Part shown: one piece after another, positions 36,101 through 46,600 of the stretch
Layout of the letters: every line of letters begins with the position of its first letter
How positions within the stretch are numbered: position 1 is the stretch's first letter
DNA from: Ciona savignyi
Lineage: Eukaryota > Chordata > Ascidiacea > Phlebobranchia > Cionidae
Length of the DNA stretch: 64,000 nt
Assembly (NCBI GenBank): GCA_000149265.1
Contig: CH003266.1
Coordinates: 1,479,503-1,543,502 of the forward strand
Direction: 5' to 3'
Position numbers and translations under genes: made by a program
Notes under the pieces: model-generated
The model's database searches: none
What the model saw: only the letters and a program-made list of their open reading frames with translations
Told to the model about the DNA's origin: nothing

Positions 36101-38747
36101 CCCTGTCCCAAACACTAATCTCAACCCCAGAACTAACTTTAACCCCAACCCTAACATTAATATCATAGCTTTTGTATAAATTACGAAGTATAGTAAGCGA
36201 TCCAAGTGCTCCAAGCGATCCAAGCGCTTCAAGCGATCCAAGCGCTCCAAGCGATCATATAGTATTTAGAGGTACCACAACTTGTTAACCTACATGTGGA
36301 CAAGGAGTTGCAGTTATCACTGGCAGAGCAAGGATAAAAACAAGTGGTGGTATCCGCAGAAGATGAAATTGTTGAATAACTAGTTGTACAATCTGGCCCA
36401 GTCGGGATAGTAGTGGTGGTGGTGTCGTAATCTGTTGCAGGATCAGCGCAGCCTCTTTCAACCCCGGACACCTGGCCTGAAAATGGCGCCGTCATTACTA
36501 ACTTAGTTAGTTTAGTTTATTAACTTTTTGCCCTAGTATTTAAAAATGGCAGGCGAAATAAAATAACGACACAGGAACGGGAAAAAACGACAAAACAAAC
36601 AGTCGTTAAAACACGTCATTGAAAAAAATAATAAATTAATAAATACAGCGGACGCGGCCGCCAAACCAAGGCGAAAGAACAATAATGTACAAATAAAATT
36701 TAATTAAAACCAAACGATATAAAGCCCTGAAGAAGAGTCCTAAATAACTGTACTAAAATAACTTGTGGTTTCACCAAATAATTTGTGTATATTTATAATA
36801 CATACTGTACCTTACCCAAATATATTGATTTGTATGATATTATGTTACAAATTCGACAGTTATCGCAGAGTAAATCGTAACAGTACCCCGCGAATACATA
36901 AGCGAGTGTTATGACACGGTAACGGTTATGGAGTATCCAGCCAGACTTGGACAACTATAGATAATTCTAGTTTTCTAATTAGACTAATTAGAGAGAAATG
37001 TCGGTAATCTAATTCGAATCTAATTTGTGAAATGTTGTTATGCTCTAATTTTAATTCTAATCTAGTTTTCAGTTTTCCCAAAAATGCTACTTTGTCCAAC
37101 GACGTTTTTGAGCAAGTGTTACAAGATATCCCTTGTGCAGGGAAAACCAGTGCCAAGCCATCATCACATTGCTTGCATCGTATAGTCATAGTAATTGTTG
37201 TTAATGAATAGTAGCCATAGTGACATAGTAGCTTGCAGGCTTATAGTCAGTTACGATATACTGCAGGCTGAGGCTGGCAGCGTGGGTTCCAACTGAACAA
37301 CTGAACCCCTTATAACTGACGATTCATACTAAAAAATCGAATTAAATGTCTACTTATTAGAATGTAGGCCTACCCCTTTTAGCAGAATATACGTATAGAC
37401 TACAAAATGTAGTGCTCATGACAAACATTTTATTTAAAATCGCGTGTAATTATGACATCTCAATTACACGCAACACAGAGGGTCTTAAAAATGTCGACAC
37501 TCACAGAACCCCAGAACTGCCGAGAAAAGATAAATTTGCTCTCTTCACGATTTAAACCATATGGCTAGTGATTTATTTAGTCACTATATAATTAATATTC
37601 CTTTAGATGCCCTTTTGAACATTAAAAAAATACTATACCGAGTAGCTAGAGAAGAATGCCAAAAATCATCATAAAACATTGTAGTGGGTTCAGTATGTTA
37701 TGTCGTTCAGTTGCAAAGGGGTTCATAGTTAAAATTGATTTAGAGGTGTAGGGGTTCAGCTGTAGGGGTTTAGTTGTAAAGGGGTTCAGCTGTAGGGGTT
37801 TAGTTGTAAAGGGGTTCAGTTGTAAAGGGGTTTAGTAGTAAAGGGGTTCAGTTGTAAAGGGTTCAGTTGACTGGTGACCAGCAACGTGGCAATTAGTGAT
37901 ATTGCATTTCGTTTAGTGATTTTGAGAGAAGTTTTAGTGATGTTTGAGAAAGGAAAGTCAAGGTCGGAAATGAGTTTTTCGACTGTCGCAGATTTAGAAC
38001 GAAATTGAGGTTAAAACATTTGTTTTGTAAAAAACAAGTTTTTGCGAATTCAGTAATTTTAATTCTAATCTATTTTGTGAAAAACTGTGTATCTCTAATT
38101 TTAATTCTAATCTAATTATGAAAAACTGTAAGGCTCTAATTTTAATTCTAATCTAATTTTAAAATGCCGAAAAATTTATAGTTGTCCAAGTCTGTATCCA
38201 GCTCCTTACGTCAAGTTACCAGAGCGGAACCCATTTATTCAATGGAATTAGGCCATGTCCGCCAAGTGCCTTGCCCTACGACTAAAAAGTTGGTCGAGCC
38301 CTAAGATATTATATTTTATTGATTAAGTTTAATAATAGTCGGGTACTAAGATATTATATTCAATTGATTAAGTTTAATAATAGTCGGGTACTAAGATATT
38401 ATATTCAATTGATTAAGTTTAATAATTGTCGGGCACTAAGGTAATATATATAATTTATTAAGTTTAAATAAGTATATGTGATTTTCGTGCTTACCGTCTC
38501 TGATAGTAAACGTCGCTAAGCAGTACGTTTGGGGAGCAACGCAAACTGTTGTCGGCGTCATAATTGCGTTATTGTAGCAATCATTGTTTTCAGTAGATAA
38601 AGTGGTCCATGCACCTTGAGAGCAGCTCCGACAATTCAAACCTGTAATAATCCAAATCATACAAAATACGTCGAAAAATATATATATAGTCAAATTACCT
38701 TCAGTTGAAGAGGTAACCACCGCCAGTAGTAAAAGAAGTTGCAACAT
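33157..38747 (-). CDS. Secreted LU (Ly6/uPAR) and EGF domain protein, probably GPI-anchored
   Basis: Ten exons, all joined in phase 1: 38699-38747, 38495-38641, 36294-36476, 35587-35715, 35040-35189, 34818-34979, 34573-34752, 34129-34284, 33792-33941, 33157-33371. Total 1521 nt, 506 residues, one frame. Signal peptide MLQLLLLLAVVTSSTEG. Four three-finger domains are each split over two exons: first halves begin CRSC, CVQC, CVVC and CAQC; second halves end with a C-rich C-x3-C-x(n)-GCN/NCN box (CKMDGCN, CESNGCN, CSTTGCN, CSASDNCN). One EGF-like domain with six cysteines (exon 35587-35715) sits after the first LU domain. The C-terminus NILDLFACFICYIFIT is hydrophobic and terminal, like a GPI-attachment signal. 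Symmetric phase-1 exons fit exon shuffling. Surface receptor, adhesion or ligand role is inference. The last exon's read-through to 33157 is less certain. Confidence 0.8.
33478..33715 (-). mobile_element. Degenerate SINE-A copy
   Basis: ATTGCAGTGTGTTGTATAT, TGTCCGCTAAATGCCTGCCC and CAACCGATTGGTTAAAC blocks in family order, in the LU gene intron 33372-33791. Confidence 0.65.
33963..34084 (-). mobile_element. SINE-B copy filling an LU-gene intron
   Basis: On the minus strand: TACGGTCGTGTGGCCAAATG (A-box-like), GGGTTCGAAACTTGGCTCGG (B-box), then an A-rich tail. A tRNA-like SINE of about 115 bp. The intron 33942-34128 is only 187 bp, so most of it is this SINE. Confidence 0.88.
34327..34549. mobile_element. 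MULE-like MITE with 9-bp target duplication
   Basis: Flanked by AGTTTGGAG at 34318-34326 and 34550-34558 (perfect). Inverted ends carry AAACTGCACACTA and TAGTGTGCAGTTT with purine/pyrimidine-rich arms. Lies in an LU-gene intron, with the duplication 14 bp from the donor of exon 34573-34752. Confidence 0.8.
36018..36275. mobile_element. MITE with long target duplication, copy 3
   Basis: Ends GTGCCTTTAAATACTACAGG and AGTATTTAGAGGTAC; same core as the copies at 9841 and 11071. The right arm is expanded by extra CCAAGCG-type subrepeats. The duplication is less clear here (ACTTAAC/ACTTGTTAAC). It ends about 18 bp from the LU-gene donor at 36293. Confidence 0.8.
36498..36700 (-). mobile_element. 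Family C retroposon next to an LU-gene acceptor
   Basis: On the minus strand it reads from a GCGGCCGCGTCCGC head through the GTTTTGCCG block to AATAAACTAAACTAACTAAG. The tail lies about 20-45 nt upstream of the acceptor of exon 36294-36476, same orientation as the gene. Confidence 0.8.
36942..38194. mobile_element. hAT-like element with perfect 8-bp duplication
   Basis: Ends CAGACTTGGACAACTATA and TATAGTTGTCCAAGTCTG; flanks TATCCAGC (36934-36941 and 38195-38202) identical. Subterminal TCTAATTTTAATTCTAATCT repeats on both sides. 1253 bp, in an LU-gene intron. A short minus-strand frame (36926-37189) with C-x2-C pairs could be a BED-finger trace, weakly. Confidence 0.9.
37286..37880. mobile_element. 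Foldback-like element nested in the hAT copy
   Basis: Left part carries AACTGAACAACTGAACCCCT; right part (37680-37870) is an array of the inverse unit AAAGGGGTTCAGTTGT. Flanks CAGCGTGG (37278-37285) and CAACGTGG (37882-37889) match 7/8. A second copy lies at 50849-51147. Confidence 0.6.
38205..38285 (-). mobile_element. SINE-A fragment
   Basis: Short piece with GAACCCATTTATTCAATGG and GTCCGCCAAGTGCCTTGCCC. Confidence 0.6.
38298..38466 (+). repeat. 45-bp tandem repeat, about four copies
   Basis: Unit ACTAAGATATTATATTCAAT then TGATTAAGTTTAATAATAGT then CGGGT, two nearly identical copies flanked by diverged ones; ends 28 bp from exon 38495-38641. Confidence 0.88.
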
Positions 38748-39002
38748 TTTTACTTTAAAAACCTGTTGACACTTCTTAACTTACAAAGTCTACGAATTAG
38801 CTGATTCTACACTCTTAGCTGCAAATTTATCACAAAATGAAAATACAGGTAAAATCGAAACTGCTTTATAGTTCTAACTTACGCATGAAAACAATACAAA
38901 ATCCGCATATACAGGAACATACGGTTCTCCTTGCGCTTACTTTATTTCTCTATATAGGTTTGAATGGCGCGTGGTTCTCATATTACCCAACCCTATTAAG
39001 AA

Positions 39003-40813
39003 CTAGAGAGTGTCAACCACGTGTTAACCACCACTATTTGTAAAACACATGTTGTATACCCTATATTCATGCTACAGGGTCCCTAACCACAATTTGTATT
39101 TTATACACTGAGTATGTAGTTTGTTTCTGCAAGCATAAACGCATGGGTCCCATAGTTAACAGACCAAACTTAATTTACATTTTTAGTTAAATAAAGAATA
39201 AACGTTTTAAATTTACGAACATTTTACCACAAATGTTTTAAATTATAGCTTCTTTTCAAGCGCTGTAGTAAAATAAAGCTAAATTTCCAAAACGGCCCGA
39301 TTTAGTTTTTCATGATTTCAGGGAATTCCCCTGTGTTTGGTAGATAAGTTTCTGTTTTTACATAAGTGAGTCATGTTAAGTAACAATTCTTAAAGTTTTA
39401 ATCTGATTTGTCGACTTCTTGTTGGAGATGTCATTGCGATATGGCATGTCTGCCACAATCAAAATTTAGGAACATATCTTTGTTTTCATGTAAATTAACC
39501 TAATTAAATGTTTTCTTTTTTTAATTGGCACAAAGTGTCTAATGTTTTAACATTTTACCGAATTTTATTAAAATTACGGGCAGCCGTTCAAGTGCTATGC
39601 CCAAAAAATCTAATTTTTTTTAGAAAAAAAATGTTTTGGTTTTTAACGTCTCAGGGGAATTTCCCTAGATTCATTACCCAAAATTTTGGTTTCTGTTTAT
39701 CTAGATTATGTTTTGTCACAAATGTCAAATTTTTATTGCGATTTCATTACTCCTTTTGCTAGATTTCGGGGCAACATGGCATGCTTGTCACAATCATAAT
39801 TAGAGAACAAAATCCGATTTTTAGGGTATTTCCCTGGGTAATTTTTTTATTTCTTTTAAGTGTTAAATCAGTGACTAATGCACTTACATTCCACCAAATC
39901 TGATTCAAATTGTATCAGTCGTTCAAGCGCTATGCCCAAAAAAGGCTATTTTTTTAGAAAAAATACCGTTTTGGTTTTAACGTCCCAGGGGAATTCCCCT
40001 ACATTTATCACCCAAAATTTTGATTTCTGCATATCTAGACCATGTTGTCCAACAAATCACCGAGTTTCATTGCGATTTCATTAACCCTTCTGGTAGATGT
40101 CGGGGCGACATAGCATGCCTGTCACAATTATCATTTAACAGCAAAAGTTTAATATTTTAGGGTATTTCCCTAAGTAATTTTTTTATTTCCTTTTAAGTGT
40201 TAAATCAGTGACTAGTGCACTAACATTCCACCAAATTTGATTCAAATTGGAGCAGCCATTCAAGCGCTATGGCCTAAAAAGCTATTTTTTTAGAAAAATA
40301 TGACCGTTTTGGTTTTTAACGTCCAAGGGGAATTCCCCTAAATTAATTACCCAAAATTTTGGTTTCTGCATATCTAGGCCATGTTGTCTAAAAAATCACC
40401 AAGTTTCATTGCGATTCCATTATTCCTTCTGGTAGATGTCGGGGCGCCATAGCATGCTTGTCACAATTATCATTTAACAGCAAAAGTTTAATTTTTAGGG
40501 TATTTCCCTAGGTAATTTTTTATTTCTTTTAAGTGTTAAATCAGTGACTAGTGCACTAACATTCCACCAAATTTGATTCAAATTGGAGCAGCCGTTCAAG
40601 TGCTATGGCCTAAAAAGCTATTTTTTTAGAAAAAATGGCCGTTTTGGTTTTTAACGTCCAAGGGGAATTCCCCTCAATTTATTACCCAAAATTTCGGTTT
40701 CTGCATATCTAGGCCATGTTGTCTAAAAAATCACCAAGTTTCATTGCGATTCCATTATTCCTTCTGGTAGATGTCGGGGCGCCATGCCATGCCTGTCAAG
40801 CGTTTGACGAAAA

Positions 40814-40864
<51 letters not shown>

Positions 40865-40912
40865 CGGACAAAAACAATATGTGTCCCATTTTTTCAAATG
40901 GGACCCATAATT
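39003..40912 (+). mobile_element. 1.9-kb element with 335-bp tandem core and 3' hairpin, copy 1
   Basis: Starts CTAGAGAGTGTCAACCACG. It contains about five units of roughly 335 bp, each holding GGGGAATTCCCC, GTTCAAGCGCTATGGCC and GGTAGATGTCGGGGCG, then an A-rich run. It ends in the hairpin GTCCCATTT-TTTC-AAATGGGAC followed by CCATAATTA. No clear target duplication. Non-coding; the lysine-rich open frame over the A-run is an artefact. A second copy is at 53107-55000. Confidence 0.85.
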
Positions 40913-42119
40913 ACCGGTAAAACCCTGCCAAATATAGAACAATGGAAACTTTAGAAAAGCAATGCCTAGCCGATCCGCCATTTTAAGGGTTTTATTCATA
41001 TGGGTTTTATCTGGTAGTCCGCTTAAAGTGGCTGACGATGTATGGGTATAGTGGGAGTGATATACTTTATTCGGGATAAGAAGTAGCAGTTACTTTATGG
41101 AAACCTTTGTGGCGTTTCCATTTTTACCAAATTGATAGCATGCATTAGCATTATAGGAACGCTAGACTAAGGCTATATTGTGAGAATATAATACTTATAT
41201 TGCAAGCGTGTATTCGAAGTGATAAACTATTTGCTGCACTTACTTTTAGTAAGCAATTTGATTATGAGCGAAATGTTTACCACCGGACACGTATTTGCTG
41301 TAATACACGACAGGATTTGCTGACTTAGTTCTTGTGTGCTATTTTTGTAATACTGATATGCGTGGGGTTTTATAGCCTTTGCATTAATGCTTTATGCGGA
41401 TGCGCCGTGTATTCGCTAATGCCTTGGGTATGCTCTGTACACGTATTCTTTCTGCAAGCAAAAACTAATGGGTTTTGAGTTACCAAATCGAACTTGTTAT
41501 CAATGCAAACGATTTTTTTTTGTTTCTTTAGTGTAACCAGTTAGATTAATGACCTATGCATATAACTGTAAGATCTGAGATTAGTAGAACAAGAAATCGG
41601 ATCACGACAACAAAGTAAAAGCTTTTATGGACGTAATAAAACTACGCAAATTTACCGAAAACCAAAACAATTTCACCGTTAAGGAATACCCAGATCCTCG
41701 ATTATGTGAAAACAAAGAAATAAACCAGACCCACAAGACATGCGCTCCCTTCAAGCAAAATTGGGCGCGTGGACGATAGGATAGGATGAAGTGCCTTGCC
41801 CAATCTCACAACTGACTAGCTAGCGAACAGTTTGAACCTGAAACCCTACGGCTAAATGCGACGCACTTAACCACTAGACTAATTTGTGGAGAAATGTGTT
41901 GGGACTGTGTGGAAAACCACTTTGCTGGCTTTGATAGCACGTCTTTTACAGCAGTCGCAATAGGAAACAGTTTTGCTTGACGCGTTTTACTCAATTCGAT
42001 CTTTTTTTAGTTTTTACGTCCCAATAATGCCACGCCCCACGAACAATTCTATATTCAACAACAGGCGAATCTATTTTTTCATGAATGACAAAATGTATAA
42101 TTTAAGTCGATTTTTTTAG
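40913..42119. other. Intergenic, no supported gene
   Basis: Nothing firm apart from a SINE-A fragment near 41773-41885. It probably contains the intron or upstream part of the gene whose last exon is at 42120. Confidence 0.4.
41773..41885 (-). mobile_element. SINE-A head fragment
   Basis: AAGTGCCTTGCCCAATCTCA, TAGCTAGCGAACAGTTTGAA and CGACGCACTTAACC in family order. Confidence 0.75.
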
Positions 42120-42307
42120 GACTGAACAAGAGCGCGCCGCTCTCGGATGAGGTTTTACTGTTAAATATCAATCCAACCTATATCGCATATGTTCGGTTCC
42201 CGAATGGCGTGGCAATTTTTTCGCCTTACGAAATCGCACCCTGCCCACAGGATCCTGTTCGCAACGTCACGGCTGATGACGTCACCGAACTTACTTCAAC
42301 AATTTAA
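42120..42307 (+). CDS. Orphan terminal exon of an unidentified gene
   Basis: A strong acceptor (CGATTTTTTTAG) opens a frame of 61 codons to TAA at 42305-42307, entered in phase 1. Residues include LNKSAPLSDEVLLLNINPTY, then IAYVRFPNGVAIFSPYEIAP, then CPQDPVRNVTADDVTELTST. The block is protein-like, with alternating hydrophobic strands, and GC-richer than the flanks. AATAAA follows 20 bp after the stop. The short beta-rich pattern (V-x-FPNG-x6-SPYEIAP) is reminiscent of SH3/Tudor-like modules, but I do not recognise a family. No upstream exon was located. Confidence 0.55.
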
Positions 42308-42326
42308 ACCTTGACCTAATTTAAGC

Positions 42327-42332
42327 AATAAA
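42327..42332 (+). terminator. Poly(A) signal AATAAA after the orphan exon
   Basis: Canonical hexamer 20 bp after the stop codon, supporting a real 3' gene end. Confidence 0.55.
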
Positions 42333-43106
42333 TCCATAACTTTTTAATTCCAATAATCTTTTAATAACTCTTATAAAAAAAATTTTATTGTAAGTGCGCC
42401 TACTTACCTCAATATTACTACCGCTGATTTTGAATATAGACTACTGTTAGACGCTCTGCTCGCTTACTCCCTACCAAGAATAAAAAAAATAAAAATAGAC
42501 ATACATATCATACACTATTATTAGCACGTGTACAAACTACCTGTAAAGCCTAAACCAATACAAATGGAAATAGAATCTCAAGATAAATAAAAGTATTACA
42601 TTTCGCACTTTATCACAAATTAAATTAAATTAATACATTTCGCACTGTATTACCCATATAACAAACTCGGTACCTATTTCCTTCTTATAAAGCATGACAT
42701 AATTATGACACACCCCTGACATACAGATACAGTGCACACCCCTAGGTATAGCACAGATACAGGCCTTATTACCCCTGCGCTTAAAGGGTCCATTTGCTTA
42801 GAAATAAGTTTGAATTCAACTATCTTATATTCGCGATCTTTTTATACATTATATTATTTAAAGGCGAGTAACATCATCTCGCAAAATTGCCCAGTCTTTC
42901 TATAATAATAGCCACATAGGTCCATACGCTTCTAATTCTTGACGGGCACTGCCACCATCCTTTGACAGTACGTAAAATACAATGCTAGACGGAGCGCGTA
43001 AGCAACAAAAACATAACTAAACGCCTCGTTGGTTTAATATGGTCGAGCGCGCATTGCCAACCGATATGGCAAGGATACCAGGTGTCGAATTAAGCGGGAT
43101 TTATGT
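42333..43106. other. Intergenic, no gene seen
   Basis: AT-rich. A minus-strand stretch at about 42940-43030 is open for some 30 codons but has no start or domain; not called. Confidence 0.45.
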
Positions 43107-43400
43107 CCGGCCGGTTAGTCTGGTGGTTACGTACGTCGCCTTTTAATAGAAAATTTGCAGGTGCGAAACTGGTCGCCAGCTAGTCGGTTGTGTCCTTGGG
43201 CAAGGCACTTTACGGACATTGCCTGAACTCAGCGGATTATTGGGTTCCTACCAAATTGATGGAACGTGTCTATCATATACAACGCACTGAAATAGCTCTC
43301 GTAACCCGACGATGGGCGCAAAGTGATCTTTCGATTGCTAGTGTGTTAACCCCCTTGGTTTTCCCATTCACGGTGATAAACATGAATATCCTCCTAATCC
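43107..43400 (+). mobile_element. SINE-A copy, full length
   Basis: Starts TCCGGCCGGTTAGTCTGGTG (A-box region), B-box GGTGCGAAACTGG, ends GATAAACATGAATATCC. Confidence 0.93.
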
Positions 43401-43476
43401 AACAGCTTACATTTATTTATACGCTAGTCATGAATATCCTCCTAATCCAACAGCTTACATTTATTTATACGCTAGT
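43381..43476 (+). repeat. Perfect 48-bp tandem duplication at a SINE-A end
   Basis: The unit ATGAATATCCTCCTAATCCA then ACAGCTTACATTTATTTATA then CGCTAGTC occurs twice without differences; the first copy begins in the SINE tail. Confidence 0.92.
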
Positions 43477-43616
43477 CTAAAGACTCCAAATAATTACAGA
43501 CAGAAAGCTTTGTTTTTTTTCGTTGTTTATTATGAAATTGCAGCCTGCATTGAATAGTTACTTGTGTGAGATAGTTAAAATGGTAGAGTGAAAATAACAG
43601 TGTGGGTATGGGGAAA

Positions 43617-46600
43617 CTACATAACATGCGAGGCAAGACTTGCTGAATTAAAAAACAATCCGCTGAAAGCTTCGTTCAGTGCTTTTTTACACGTCAGCAA
43701 ACTACTGTAGCCACCGCCCACGTCCCGCGAAGTCGCTTCCCGGACATGGTCCATGTAGCCGAAGTTAAGTAAATGTTGCTTGTTGGGGACGTCGGGTCCG
43801 GTCAAATCAACCACGATGGGCCGGAACTCGTACGCTTCGCTTGGCGTCTCGTCTATCGGCGGCGCAACCGATCCAGCAGTTGCCAATGAACCTGCCATGT
43901 TGAATCCGCCAACGGCGATCCGTTCTTGCACTGATTCTTGCACGATTCGAGATTGTTCTTCGTTCAGCTTCAATCGCTTGTGTTTCTCTAATACCTATAA
44001 AAAGGATTATTAGGTTAAAATGAAACATAATAAAAATTATAAACATGTTTCAACACACTGCAATATCTTCACAGTAACCCCAAGGTGGGCGTGAGGTAAT
44101 CGAACGATGGTCCAGCATTTAGTGGACACCCGTGAACCCAGGTAATTAATGGGTTACACTAGAAACAGAGTCCTATTGTTATGTCCGGCCGGTTAGTCTG
44201 GCAGTCAAGTGCATCGCCTTTCAATCGAAATGTTGCAGGTGCGAAACTGGTCGCTAGCTAGTCGGTTTTGTCCTTGGGCAAGGCACTTTACGGACATTGC
44301 CTAAACCCAGCGGATAAATGGGTTCTACCAAATTAAAGGAACGTGTCTATCATGCACAATAGCTCCGGTAACCCGACGATGGGCGCGAGGTAATCTGACG
44401 ATTGCCCGTATGTTAACTCCCTTGGTTTTTCCATTCACAGGGATAAACATAAATATCCTATCTATATTAGACCTTCATAACTAAACTGTTTTCCCATCCA
44501 TAAGTATTAATCAAGATACTCACCTCATGGGAAGACATGCTGGTGTTGGTGGAAAGATCGTTGATGAGCTCCTCGTGGTTCCTCTTTCGCGTCGATTCAT
44601 TTTCCTGGTCAATCTGACCCTGCACGATGGCTCGGACTTGCTTCTCCCTCTCCTCTCTCTCCAACTCTTCCTTGAACATTGATCGTTGCTGATGAAGAAA
44701 CGCTTGATTCTTCCGGATGAGCGACTCGTTGTCTTGCCTTGTTTTTTTGTAAAAATTTAGTTTAGTTTATTCATTTTTTGCCCCAGTTTTTAAAAATGGC
44801 AAACGAATATAATCACAACACAGGAACGGGAAAAGACGGCAAAACAAACTGTCGTTAAAACAAGTCATTAAAAAGGATATAATTTAATAAATATAGCGGA
44901 CGCGGCCGCCAAACCTAGACTAAAGAACAATATTAGGCAAAGAATGTGCGGTAAAGCACGACCAGTACTGTACTAAAAGTATGGAATATTATTATGTTCG
45001 ATAGTCGGGTAGTTTTTTACCACAAAAAATGGGGTTTGCAGAGAGGTATATAATGCTACAATCCTCAGATTATTCGACTGATTATCATGGTGAATTAGTG
45101 TAGCTCTTTTCAGCTAAAGGGTTGCACATTCAAATCTAGTCGCAAGCTCGTCGGCTGTGTCCTTGGGGAAGGAACTTAGCGATACATTGCATTGCCTGAA
45201 CCTAGAGTAATAAAGGGTTCTAATAAATTAATTAAAGGAATGTCTGAAAAATATACAACACACTACAGCAGCTCTAGTAACCTTAAGGCAGGTCGAAGTA
45301 GTCTAACAAACTGCCAAAGTATTACATTCACAGGGATAAACAATATCCTATCAAGGTTACCTTCCACACATTATCGCTTCATGGTAAATATCGTACTGAG
45401 CTCAAATTTGATACTTTTTACTCTAGTTTTTGGCTATAAACCAAATTACATTTAAATAAATATATTATGGTTAACCCCATCTGCCTCGCATGACAACATT
45501 TCAATCGTTGGATAAATAAGAACAAATGGGTTTGTTGTCCCTAACTTTAGTTGTGGATAAATCTTCCGGTAAACAAAAAACATTCGTAAGTAACTTTTTT
45601 AAGTTGCTACTATAGTTAAACCAACAGCTTTGTGCCAAGATGGATATACCCAGATATATTAGGTAACTTTAGCCTGGCGGTTAAGTGCGTCGCCTTTCAA
45701 TCGAAAGGTTGTAGGTTCAAAACTGGTCGCTAGCTAGACAATTGTGTCCTTGGGCAAGGCACTTTACGGACATTGCGTTAAGCCAGCGGATTAATGGGTT
45801 CTACCAAATTAAAGGAATGTCTCAATTATACAACACACTGCAATAGCTCCGGTAACCCGATGGTGGGCGCTAGATTATCTGACGGTTGCCCATGTGTTAA
45901 ACCCCTTGGTTTTCCCATTCACGGGGATAAAAATGAATATCCTATCCTAACTTTGTGGATAAACCCTATGTATTATACAAAAAACATTCCGGTTTACTTG
46001 TATTGAGCCATCCTCTCTCGTGTCTGTTTCTCATTGATTCCACTTTCCAAGTTGAAAACAATTTCTTCAATCTCCTCGAGATAATCGTTGAAGTCATTCA
46101 AGTTGGAGAAGTCAGATTCCAATTTATTGTAAATTTTCAAAACTGCTTTCCGAATATCAACCTCTTTGTCGACCTCTGCAAAGCAATGTAATACTAATGA
46201 TTGATTTTACAAAAATGACACTTAATGTCTGGACAGTTTATAGCATCAGTGATTAGACAAATCGAATCACGTCCGGCCGGTAGGTCTACTAGTTTAACGC
46301 GTTGCCTTTCAATCTAAAGGTTGCAGGTGCGAAACTGGTCACTAGCTAGTCGGTTGTGTCCTTGGGCAAGGCACTTTGCAGACATTACCAGGAACGTGTC
46401 TATCATATACAACACACTGCAATAGCTCCGGTAACACGACGATGGGCGCAAGGGGATCTGACGATTGCCCGTGTGATAACCCCCTTGGTTTTCCCAATCA
46501 CAGGGATAAAGATAAATATCCTATCCTAACCAGCTCTAACACCACAATACAATTGTGTTTAGGGTCAAGAAAACAATAGTTTAGTAATTAAACTTGCTTA

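Noticed and set aside
36926-37189. Minus-strand frame with CKQCDD and CNTC
   Set aside because: Tempting as a BED zinc finger of a hAT transposase, but it overlaps the element's terminal repeat and target duplication, and lacks the rest of the domain.
40716-40910. Open frame ending in a poly-lysine stretch
   Set aside because: It runs through the A-rich tract of the 1.9-kb repeat; the same frame recurs at 54820-55221 in the second copy. Not a gene.
43190-43480. 96-codon open frame on the plus strand
   Set aside because: Lies wholly in SINE-A and the 48-bp duplication; similar frames recur in other SINE copies (45794, 46376, 62170).
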